From NCBI GenBank assembly GCA_008360955.1, contig LUCM01004382.1:48072-112071 (forward strand): a stretch of DNA of 64,000 nt, given 5' to 3'. Shown one piece after another: positions 1 through 12,300 of this stretch. The notes under the pieces are model-generated. The model was not told the DNA's origin, did no database searches, and worked only from the letters and a program-made list of their open reading frames with translations. The stretch is from Fasciolopsis buskii. Its lineage: Eukaryota; Platyhelminthes; Trematoda; Plagiorchiida; Fasciolidae. The first letter of the stretch is position 1, and each line of letters starts with the position of its first letter. A program made the position numbers and the translations under genes.

Positions 1-3000
1 TTCTCGATGAACTAGGACTATAGGATAAAATGAGATTAAGACGAAGTGTTTGCGACCCAGAGTTAACCAAGAGACAATGAAAGAAGATGAATTGGTCATT
101 CCCAGTCAAGTACGTACAAATAAAAAATACTTGCATGCGTCCGGAAGACCTCACGTACGTGAATATGCATAAGTATGCATACATTGGAGATAAATGGGGA
201 GACTAAAAGAGAGAGACTATGTGTGCAGATAGAGAGTTCGATGGGTAGGGTCTAAGATCGACAAACAAAGGATAAGCTTTCTTAATAATTGATTTACGAA
301 GGAATGAATGGATGCTGTTATGTTCCATTGCAGACTGAAAATATTTTCGACAAGACACAAATATAGTTGCTGAGAGATGTCAACTTTTTGCGGTAATCTT
401 GTCAATCGCACAAGTACAACTGTAACATTAATAGGAATACTGCTCGAATGGCACACTTTTAAGGAAACGACATTTCCAAATATCCAGCCTACAGAAAGTG
501 AATTCAACTCCGTGGATTTGGTTATTTGCGTCCTTCGTCGCTTGCGATAGCGTCTGTTTGGAGAAGCTGTTCTTCTCAGCCTCCGAATCACTTTCCAAAT
601 CTGACAACGACCATCTGGCTACCGACTGGCTACCCGACTGAACTGCTTTCCCAATGATTATAATGAGCTTACCTTAAAAGGTTTCCAATATAAATTAATA
701 GTCGTCGATACGGCCTTATCTTATTACCTTACTCGTTATTTTGTTATTCGCAAGGTAAGGTTCATTGCACTGTTACACCTTATGCTGGCACAAATTATTG
801 TGAGTTGTGCCGCCCAGCACTGATCGTAGTTCATAAAAGCAGTGCAATTGATTGGCTTTCGTTGACGATGCATTTTATTTTCATAGTTTTCTGTTGAAAG
901 CTGGATAATTTTTAAGATAGGGTCCCAATTCGGAAAAATGCTTATCAACAGCCAGCACGATATTCGTCCTCAACATAACCCTAATGCTATCATTATAAAC
1001 ACGCATAGTTATAAACCCCACGATATTTCGACCATCATTAACCAAATGGAATCACAAAGGTTCATTATAATTTAACGTGTGAAGAGTCCGAGTTACTATC
1101 TTAAAGGTCAATCACGTTGTCAAAAGTTCGGTTTACAAACCTTTACGCAAATAAAACATTTTTACGAACACGTCTGTAGGATTAGCTTTTATGTGAATGC
1201 TTTTACACGTGCCCTGATCCAAAATAAATGCAATGGTTTGAATATTCCGTGATGTACGTGCAAAGCTTGCGTTAATAGAATAAGAATGCCACAAGTTCCG
1301 CCTACTACTGTGGATCATTAACACCCCAACAACCGTTCCAATAAAAACTGCTTTATCAAGTATTGTTCGAAAAGGCTGAAAATTGCTGTTGATATATTTC
1401 TTTAACATATATTGTCTGGCAACACATTTTGAAGAGAAAACATTCATTTAAGAAATCGCATTGACAGCTTCTAAAGCGGCTAATTCCTGGCGCCCATTCT
1501 AGCGACGTGATGTTGCAAGGCGACAAAAAAGAAAAAATTGTCATTCCATGATGGCTTCTGGGAACGGAAAAAAGCATCACATGTTTCATGAAGCAACTCC
1601 TGCACTCCTAAGAGTTTCACTGCCTCTATCCAAAACAAAATTGATCTCACTTGTGAGTTTGCTTCCATTTAGAATCTCATGCAAATCTTCCAAATGAGTT
1701 GCTGTAGAACTTGCGTCGATGTCATTCCGGAAACCAGGTTTGCAACTGTTTACTTTCGCATCAAATAATAGTCGTCTTTGCAAAACCCTGAAAAACCTCA
1801 CTACATTCTTCTTCTTCGTACATTTGAGAATGTTTTATATCTTGAGTGACAGCCAACAGAGAACTTGGTGAATTTGATCAATAGATTCTTTACATTATTG
1901 CATTAATATTTTGAGACCAATAAAAAATGTCCACTTTACCCTGAGATTTGGACAAGATCAATTTTGTTTTTACTTCACAAGTGATTTTATTCACACTTCC
2001 TGGAATTTGTTGAGGAGAATGAAAGGAATAGCCAGGAGGTTGGGCCGCGACACAAAAAGGTAGAGAGGGACAAGAAAAAGAAAGCAAAGAATAGTGACCG
2101 AAATAAACTTATGGGAAAAATTTAAAACTACTAGTCCAAAAAAACTGTTCGTTGATCCTCGTTACACACGGAAACACAGGCAAACATGATCATCTTTGTT
2201 TTAGATTCATATCACGGTGTATGCACGAAATGATTTGTCCGTTTTTATTATAGGTTTAGTAAAATAATAGTAATAGATTGTATCAAATCCAGTAACATGC
2301 TACAGTTTATTTCTGTCGGTTAGTCAATTTAACTCTCGTTCAGTTTTAGTGTTATATTCTGTGTGTAAATGATACTAGATAATTCTTTGTCACTCCCGTG
2401 ATAGTTTAAAAATTTATACACAGCAATATTTGCATATATATATTGGCTAGTAAATCAGTCTATATCAGTGTTAGTTTGCGTATGTGTGTATTTGTCTTGT
2501 TCATGCTCCCAACTAGCATTATTTGGCATAACTGGTCAGAGGTCCAACAACATATTTGATAGCTTGTTCAAACCTAAGGAGAAGCGATGAAACGGGCGCC
2601 AGAGAGGGAGTGAAGAAACTAACAATTTCGTCATCGATTCTGGCAGAATCGGAGACCAGGGCAGTTTGTTTTGCTTGATTCGGTTCACGCAAGGTGGACA
2701 CATTTTGACGTTGCAGTGACTGGACTCATTGAAGCAAATGTGTGCGGTTGTATGAATAAACACAGACACGGCAGAAACTGCAAATAAATTAGGTGCGACT
2801 GCTGCATAACCGAACAGGAGAGAAAAAATCCAACAATGACCCCATTTCGATGCGCAAACCACAAGTCTGAAAGTTTTGGGTCGTTCCCCTTTTGGGACAG
2901 TTTGTACGGTAAGGTACGATCATAACAATGAGGAGAGTTTCAACTGGCAGTCTTCGTTCTTATTAACTAAATCACAGCCGTGACTAAGTTTTTCTGGTTC

Positions 3001-3067
3001 TCCTTCTGTTTCGAGATCGTCACCGTTCTTTAACTGTACATCAGTTTGACCGTCATGCTTTGCATTG
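1..3067. other. 3' flank of the claudin-like gene
   Basis: This holds the presumed 3' UTR and downstream intergenic DNA. Two minus-strand stretches are open and polar without a start codon: 428-642 (acidic, with L-S-D-L-E-S-D-S-E-A-E-K) and 2519-2719 (66 codons to a TAA). Both have only weak splice-like borders and are treated as unproven. Short TA-rich runs lie near 2435. Nothing else is recognised. Confidence 0.5.
2306..2311 (-). terminator. Possible polyadenylation signal AATAAA of the claudin-like gene
   Basis: This is the first minus-strand AATAAA downstream of the TAG at 3068, which would give a 3' UTR of about 0.75 kb. The hexamer is common by chance in AT-rich DNA, and others lie farther on (for example near 1987). 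Only a 3' end read would settle it. Confidence 0.22.
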
Positions 3068-3384
3068 CTATCTGGTTCTGGCTTCGAGCTTCCTCTTTCT
3101 TCGAAGCGCTTGACTGGTTTGCATGGCCCGGTGTCTGGCCAGTACCCGACCGTAACACCGAATCAAGCAGTGCATACAAACGCGTATACAAGCCACCCGA
3201 CTAGATTGCACTGCCAGTCGATGTAAAACTTCGTCCAAGGAGAGAAGTAGAGCACAAACCAGATGAAGGAAACAAGCGAACCAGGTTATTCCGTACCCAG
3301 CACCAAATCGTATGGGCAAATCAGTTTGCAGATGAACGACAGCAGTCACGTGAAATACTAGCGTGGACAGTGCAGTGACAAAAG
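3068..3384 (-). CDS. Exon E: TM3, TM4 and basic C-terminal tail, terminal coding exon
   Basis: The acceptor CCTCTCGTTTCAG|CT gives a phase-1 start, and the frame runs 104 codons to TAG. The product has TM3 (about 457-475), a short extracellular loop (Q-T-D-L-P-I-R-F-G-A-G-Y-G), TM4 (about 487-506) and a ~55-residue cytoplasmic tail rich in Arg and Lys. An aromatic-Gly (Y-G) just before TM4 is typical of this superfamily. The tail ends in A-R-T-R, not a classical PDZ-binding motif. The frame is also open upstream of the acceptor to 3466, but that part is intronic because joining at 3384 restores the phase and the TM order. It lies about 12.3 kb downstream of exon D. Confidence 0.88.
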
Positions 3385-6300
3385 CTGAAACGAGAGGTGG
3401 CAGAAAAGACGAAGCAAACAGTGAATAGAGCGGACCATTATTTTTGTTAAATAGTACAAACAGCATTTGAAATCGCTTACGCTAAATGGTGTGCGACAAA
3501 ATAATCACATCTGTCTTCCACAATCGATCAATTTGCAGTTGGAATATATTTGAACCTTTACGCTGCCATCGATAACCGCTCTAGTTTATTTAAATCCAGA
3601 GGTACGAGCGTATCGGTTGACAGATCGTCATCGGTAGCACAAGTCTATGATTCCTAAATTAATATTATCGCTTTAATCAGCATATACGTTCGACTCTTTT
3701 TGATGAGAATAGTTTTGTATTTAACTGATATAGAGTACTGTGAATTCCCCACATCTACTTTGAGTGGTTCTGAATAATGGCGATTGACGTTCGCCGGTTG
3801 TGGACTTAAATTTCCTTGGGAAAAAGTCAAAGCAAGAAATCCATTGGAAATTAAATTGAGACTGATATCCATGTAAAACGGCCAGAAAAACTCAAGCTCT
3901 GCCTGACTTTTACCTAAGTTTACAGATGTCTAATCGTTATTTTAGCCCTGAACTGATCCTTTATGGGGCTCTCTACTTATTGTTGCATAAATTGCACTAT
4001 GTTTCTGGTAGGTGTTGGTGTTCCAAGCTCTGAGGCAGCTACTAGCGGCAGACATTTCTAGAAATTTTCAGCTGACTGTGCATTTCAAATGGCTGTCGCT
4101 GCGGCAGTCTTACGTACTACCTCTAAATGGGACGGGTGTTTCCGTTAAGTTGTGGGTCAAAGGCAAAAGTTCAGCACCCCGATCCTTGATTCACAGTCTA
4201 GGGACCCTACTTCCAAAGCAATTGCGAATACCTCGGCAAGCTTATGGTAGCCAACACTTCAGTGTCTACGACCAAAGAAAGATATCTATTGTAGTGACTA
4301 CAAACTTAACAATCACTCTTTGGCTTTTAGTGAGCTACGAAGCCTAGCTAATCACTGTCTTTGTTAAAAAGCTCAATCTAGGAACCTTGTGTCGAACCTT
4401 CTCTTTGGTGGCATCAAGCTCACAAACAAACAGACTAGGATGAAAGGCTACTGAAAAAGTACGTCCTTTCCGGGAACTTCGAGACGTATTGCACTGTCAC
4501 AACAATTCAGTGAAACGTCCTGTGTACTCATGCTCCACAAAATGGGGTCCAGTGGACATAGTAGATGGGAGCTCAAAGTGAAACTGGATGGGAATAATTG
4601 GACCATGTGGCTTTAGTCTTATGTTGGGTTGAAAACCGTTTGCACGAGTCGAATTTTGATGGAGATAAAACATATCTGGTCTGGCTGGATGCCCGAAATC
4701 TGAGTTTTTGGGAAGCATGTGAAGAATTCAGGTGCTTGAATATTGTGCAGCGAAAACTAGTCGCTTCAAAGAGGAGCGTGAAATTTCGGAAACGCATGAT
4801 GAAGGGAGAGAAGCTTCTGCCATTAAATGCCAACTTCTTGCTCATTGCCACAAACGCGAACGGATGCCTCTTCAGGCCAAATAGTATGTTAGCCAATGAA
4901 TTCTATGCATGCACAAACAATCACACCATCGAAACAGTCGAATACTGTTGTGGTGACCGGTATCTGCATTTGGATATTCGGCTACTTAATTTCGGTGACG
5001 GTTTCCCGCTCATTTCAAACAGAAGCAGTTTAACGTCAACATATGGCATTGTCCTGGTCCGTTAAGCCTTTCATACAAAAAAATGAAAAATCGTGTGTAA
5101 ACCACTCGATCCAACCACTCCCGTCCACACGCGGTTTGGTGAGCGAGTTCAAGTGTAAGCTGCTATCAGACTTTCCCAATGGACACACTTTTGTGAAGTT
5201 TGAATACAAAGAGATCACGACTGAATTATTCAGACAGTGTTTCGAATTACTTAAAAAAGTTTGAAGTTTATTCGATAAACCCTGCACTGATGAACTTTGT
5301 CTTCTATTGTTTTTATTCATTGTCTTTCTTTGCGGCTATGATCCAGTTGCTATATATATATATATATATATATATAGCTTAAGGTGGGAGAGCACTAGGT
5401 TCACGTAACTGACCAACGGCAACAGCCGCGAAACTGATTCGGTGCTTTCACAATGGTCTTTTTTGCTTTCCCGGTTACTCCTTAAATTTCATATGCATAT
5501 TTTTGCGCTCGTGGAAGCATTTCATTCTTTAGCAAATTATGAATCTTTTGCATTTCCGAAGTCTTTACTTCCCTTGGAAACATCAAAAATTTCAACCATA
5601 CATCCATCTCTTTCCTGCTTACCGCTGAGTTGAACAATTTCCAAGGTGTGCATATCAGATAGATCATATTTTGGGTGCACACACCTAGAATGATTTACTC
5701 GCAACCAACCGGTCAATTTCATGAGAACAGTTGCAATATTCTTCCCACTGTACCAGACCTTTGATCTTCGAAAGCAAAGTGTTCAGGTGAGAAAAATATA
5801 AATCAGTGTCTTACTCAGGAATTTGCATTTATGTCTCCAAAACATTGTTGCAACCCGCATTTTTGAGATCCTTCCTCAAACATTGCTATCGATACAAACT
5901 TCAAGTCTCGTACATTGTGAATCGATTACCAAGTGGAACCCAACTAGTCCGTATTGGTCAGCTTGCTCTTCTAGTCTTATAATGTTCCAGGAAACAATAG
6001 AAAAAAGCATAAAAAACATCCTTAAGAAACTCCAAAGCTTATTTAAGTCCTTAGTAAAACTTTAGGTGTAAGGGGGTTCCGTGCCAACACTCCAGACTTC
6101 TTCACTGTGAACCGGTTTTCACACATAGCAGCCGAATAGTGGTCACGTACGCAACCGATGTCCATACCATGAGCAATCTTCCCAAATTCCAAATGCCTAA
6201 CATTTTCGAAACCAAACGGCTTGGTACTTGAGATGCTTTGAAATTTTTCTGAACTTTTGGAGCCACAATTTTAGATCTTCCGGATCCCACTTGTATCCCT

Positions 6301-9300
6301 AAATACTGAACACAGCAATACCATGCCAAAACAACTTGATAATACATCTGTCGAGGTCCCTGAGTACGACAGTTTATTGAAATTTCTAATTTAACTCATA
6401 ATTTGACGCCATCAACATAATATCTATGGTCAACAACATCACCTAGTCTGGAATGCGGTCTCTTTCACCGTTGGTCTCGGCCAGCCAAACGAAACAGCAA
6501 ACGAAATCAATACATGCGGCTTCCGTTTACTAAATCAATATGAAGTGGTGCTCTCGTTCATTTATATCAAATCGATATTTTCCGTGAATATCTTTCGATT
6601 TTGATTTGATACTCTTCTAAGCACTTCTTTGCAGTCCCCTATGTTACTTATTTTGTTGAAAAACAGAATGACTCTACTCTTATTCCCCCAGAATTTATAC
6701 GACACCTCAAATGCGCATTTCGAGTTGACCTGTGTTTTGAACCATCTAACCACCAAAAATGGGGTTAGTCCCCTTGGGATCTCTGCCGATTCTTTAAAGA
6801 TTAATTCTGCTTTAATCTGGAAAGCTTGGAAGTTCAGGTTTCTCTTTCATTCAAAAGCTGCACAAATTGTTTTCACGTTACTATGGTGAGAAAAATTGAT
6901 GTTGGGTGATGGCATCAACTCCCATCTACAATGACCTGTCCTTCTCAAGCTGAATTATTATCTCCTTGAAATGATGTAATCGTTGCGAAAATTAAATATT
7001 CAAAGGAAAAGTTTAGGGTTCCTCATTTGGTTACCACTGCACTGGTCACTTTAGTTGTACGGATATTCTGGGTTTATTTTGAAGAAAAACAGTCCCTAGT
7101 GGATTTGTTGGATTCCATCGCCGTAAGACCGCTAGCACTGTGCACTAGTACCGTGTCGTTATCTTTGAAGACAGACGTCATAGAATCAAGTCATGGGAAA
7201 AGATAAAGAAAAGTCTTTTGTGACCGGTCTTTGCTCTACTTTGCTCTACCAGAAGTATAGAGGTCGGAAATATTTTCCAAAAGCAATCTGCAAAAGATAC
7301 ATCTCGTTGACACTTGTCATAAAAGAAAACTAGGGGCAGACAAACTTCATCTTCGGGGTCCTGAGCAAATTATACCCTAACATTCTGTTTGCCAAGAAAA
7401 CTGGAATAAAGGACACCTTAAACTTCTTTGATGCTAAATTAACACAAAGACCTGGCGGAACAATCTCAGAATTTATGAATTATAGATAAAAGTGAACTGT
7501 GCGGGTCGTGTTCAAATCTTACAGAAACGGCTCAGCACAAACTGTACTATCTTCTTAGAGTGATGTGTACCGATTACAAAACCACCGGTTGGACTAATCT
7601 GGCAGGATGCACACTGTAAAATAGTGAATATCAGGAGAGAGTAATGGGGAAGTAATATTCCAAGGCCAATAAAATTGCGATGCTCCCAAATCCTAAATGA
7701 TCATACAATTCAGATGCCGGAAAACATCCATGTGGCAATTTTTAGAACCATAAAATTCATGATTTGGTGCAGTTCAACAAAGAACACTGCATTACAATAA
7801 AAAACAGAGTGATGCAAGCAATTATTCAAATATTCACTGAAGTAGAGCCAATGCACCAAGTAGCTTTAGGAATTGCCGGGTCCAATGAACGGATAATTCT
7901 TAGTGATATATGAATAGCAGGAAACGGACTTGATGATGTAATGCAGCCGTTTCACAATTGGAAGGATATGACTTAAAAAATGTGAATTAAAATATTTCTT
8001 ATCTTCAAAATGACAACAGCTTATGAACATATTTTGATAGACCGAACTTCGTAGGACCTGCGTCTCTTCAGGCTTTCGTCGGCCATTCTGAAGTAACGGA
8101 ACACTTTAGAAAAAGTTAAAAATTTGAATGCTAACGAATCAGATTATCGACGCTAAATAAGGGTTTTCCAGCCCTTTCATTCTTCTGTTCTACCGAATAG
8201 CCCGTTATCCGAAGTAAATAATGCCTATGCACAAATATCATCGCCAGATCACATGAGAAAATCATTTTACTGACCAGTAAGCAGGAAAATGCAAAACAAG
8301 GGTAAACATAGGCTGCAAAACCAGCGGGGTCGAACCAAGGAACATCCGCCGTTAAGTGACTATACGTGATCTAAAGGAGCGTGCAGGAAAGGTATATGCG
8401 TATTTGTCGTTAGTTAGTGACTCTTGGACGGGAGAAGAGAAGGAAAGTTCATACTCAAGTCAGAAGCCAATGCTTTTAAGCTTTTACCAGATATTTTATT
8501 GCCAGCATGCCGCATGCGTCTAATGAAAGGAGCATGCCACACAGTAGCCAGGACCAACGTGGAAATGAGACAAATGTGGTAAACAGCCAAACGAAAACCA
8601 GTTGACACCTGCCATGGAAACGCCTAGCGGGCTTGGGGTCCGAACAACTGTCTGTTGTTCTGAACACCACTACCGGGCTAAGTGCAATAGATTTTCCAAG
8701 TCATTTTTGCCGATCGATTGTTGGCAATGTTTCTTAAATAGTGAGGAGATTTTTTCTACAGCCTTGTAGGTGTCTATTGATCAGAAATTGACCGTGTATA
8801 AAACTGAAATAGTTCAGATTCGAACTAGATTAATACGAACTTATTATGCAAGGATATCAAGAGACATGTGTGGACATACAACTCATTCCTTTCAACTCAT
8901 ACTTGAGAAATAATATCCGTGTGAATAGATTTAAAGCCAGTGATTCATGCTCATTTGCTCAATTTCAATAGAATATGGATTTTCTATGACCACCGAGAAA
9001 AAATCTTGCCATTTTTTTGTTGTACTAGCCAGATGTAGAAAGGCGTCGGTGAAAATCGCAAAATCGAAATCTCTGCCGGGAACGGAGAAAGTTTTTCGTG
9101 TCTCATCCGGGAACAGCAGTTCTCCTTATTTTCGAGATTCTAACCTGCGCACCATGAAGATGTTCCAGTTAATAAATCAAAATTTCGTTTAACATTATTT
9201 CAAGAATCTGCCCGTGCTAAACATTATATCGTCATTTCCCAGTGCTGTTGCGCATCGCGGACATTCTGCGAGTGTTGTTGTTGTTGTTGATTTTCTGGTA

Positions 9301-12300
9301 AATTTCCCTAGTGATAGTAAAACTGCGGAATTTTCCACGACGGTTAGTAGGTGTTAGGCCAATTTTGATGACAACGAATAAGTCCTCAAAAAACTCGCAT
9401 GGATCTTTCGGATTACCTCTTAGCTCGCGGGGCAGAATAAACACAATGCAAATGCCCGATCTGCGTCTGTCCACGGTTCGAATTCAATTTAGATCGATGA
9501 TTCTCAAATTAAGATCTTATAATCGGTTCCAAGGTAAAATTTGTCGTGGGCTGCTCAAGAACCGACATCACTCAGGATATTAGCACCATCTGACAAAACA
9601 GGATTTTGTCACCCAAAAGACTGAGAGAGTTACAATCTTTCGATCAGGAATATGGAGAAATAACAAATTAAAAAATCGTAATTGCAAATACTTGTTTCAA
9701 TACAAGAAAAGAAACCTTTCAGACTAAATGTTGAATACTGTGCGACAATTATCGATGTGATTATCGGGTGAAAAAATAAAACGATCTGGTTATTTGTATT
9801 CTAGTACCCTTGACTAATGTGTAGTTTATTCCGGTAAAACAGACAACAATGTTTCTGAGGGAATGGAAGAAACAAGTCCCAATAAGTGTTAGCTTCATTA
9901 ATTCTCACGAATTCAGTGTTTCCAGCATGAAAATCAGTACAACACAAAATCCAATTAACTTTGATTTGTCTACGGAAACTGAAGAAGGCTTCTTCATACA
10001 GCTGGATAGAAAAGTCAACTTTAAACGAGTTTCAATGAACCATATCATTCTACCTGCTGGAAACAACCCATTTATATCATACTCGAAAAATTGGCTATCA
10101 TTGTGAAAGCCAACCATCCTCCCCGGAGATACCAAGAGCAAATTCTCCTAAGTAACCAAAGTGACAAGTGAAAACTCAATTTTTTTCATTTGCTACCGGA
10201 TGCTTAGCCTAGTTTGAAAAATCAGTGACAAAATATTTTATTTCGATCATTCAGGCAAGCAGTTAACAATAAAATAGCAAAGTAGGTGAACAAATTTTCC
10301 GTAATTCACTCTACAACAAAACACAGACCACAAACGAGTTCTCGTCATTTGGGTACATGAATTTCATCCAGTCTCATTTTATACGAAATCGTAGTGAAAA
10401 CCACTACAATTCAGAAAACTACTTTTTACTTTGTTATATTAAATCAAAGCCGAAATATTATGAAAACAAAAGAAATTTTGTCTCGCTGGACTGTTCAAAC
10501 TTCTGCACTTGCAATTCAATGCAATCCGCTTGCGATCAAATGCCATAAAAAAATTACATTAAACTTACTGCAGGGCTTCCAGATATAATTATTACGCAAT
10601 TAGGAATCATTTTTATTTCATTAAGTCAATTGTCCCTTCATATACCATGCATTAATTCATAACTAGTAATCCATCCTTTCACACAGGATCGAGTATAGGG
10701 ATGAATTTTAGCCATGACGCTAATTCCTGCCCGCAGAGCGTTTTTCAGCGGTTGCATACAGGAGAGTTTGAAATGGTTGGCTTATCCCTTAGAAAAAAGG
10801 ACCGATTAAGGGGTGTGTACCGATTGCCCGAGACGATAAAAGCCCAACTGTTGGCTTTTCGAAGCGGGGCAGCAGACATCAACCCACTGGTGACGCTAGG
10901 TAACTACCGGGTTTCTTTTGTCGATTTGTGACCAAAATATTTCTAGTGTTTCCACAACGCATATCAGTTGATGTTCTTCGTATCTGCACTAATTAGAATT
11001 GTTTCTCTTATCAGTGGGTTGAATAAATCCCTATCATGAAATAATTCACCATGTAATATCATCGACCAACTCACCATAAAGAAACCATGGAAGCACGGTA
11101 CAGCTGTTTCATCCTTGTTAGGAATCATCAGCAGTGCATATCCACCGCGCCCCAACTGGGACGCAAATCGGAGACGAACGATTTTGAGTCGAACGCCTTA
11201 GCCATTACGCTACCGGGCAGGTTCTGAACGGTTTATTCAACTTCACCACTTGATCATGTTGCACCTATCCGTCACTGATTTGCACGGTAACTGTCCGCTA
11301 GCTCACAGCGGACAGATGTTAGATGATTTCTCTGCAGTTCATCTATCAGTAGGGGTCGATCGCTGTGAGCAGTGGACAGTAACCGTGCAAATCAGTGACG
11401 GATAGGTGCAATATCATGTGGTGAAGTTCAACAAACCGTTCAGAGCCTGCCCGGTAGCGTAATGGCTAAGGCTTTCGACTCAGAACCATTCGTCCCGGGC
11501 TCGCGTCCCAGTTCAGATGCGGTGGATATGCACTGCTGATGATTCCTAACAAGGATGAAACAGCTGTACAGTGCTTCCATGGTTTCTTTATGGTGAGTTG
11601 AGTGATGATATCACATGGTGAATTATTTCATGAAAACATTCAATCTCCTACTACTAAAATGTACCGAATTCTTATCAGTCTGCTTATATTCTCTCTGGGT
11701 TTCCACGGTGGCATTTTCACATCCTATCGATGATGCGTTAAGATGAAACACCAAAAAATACCATTCTATGATTCATTTCGCTGTTACTCGTCCTTCCTGG
11801 TTACAGGAACAGACTAATTTCCCAGAAACGATGGATATACTCGACTTCCGCTGCAATGTTGGATGCCCGCAAAACCTTCCCCCCGGATGAAATACAATGA
11901 ACAGTGTAGTTCCCTGAGACGCTAGCTGGCCGGGAGTTTTGAGAAGTGAATAGGGGCACTGGTGGATAGGAAAGTACAGGGAAATGGAAAAGGCTGCGTC
12001 CATCGGAAATAGTCGCAAACTTCATTGATTGATTAGGAATACTGGCCCTCGGAAACAGATGGTAAGCGAAGTGAGTAAGGAATCCGATTGCGCAATGATT
12101 CACTGTCATGACCGTCGGCTTGTTTTTTGGGCCACACTTAAGCCTGCAAGTAAACCAGTTTAGGTGGATACCATCGGATATGGAGGTGATAAGGCCAGGC
12201 CGACAGGTTTTCTTAAACGGTACAAACCAGCTGGACCAGATGAACTGTCACCATCTTTCTTCAAGGACGGTGGCTTGGTTTTAATATCGGGTTAATCTGG

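Noticed and set aside
217..591. 124-codon minus-strand ORF rich in Arg
   Set aside because: The overlapping frame shifted by one base is acidic and more protein-like. The Arg-rich frame is probably its shadow.
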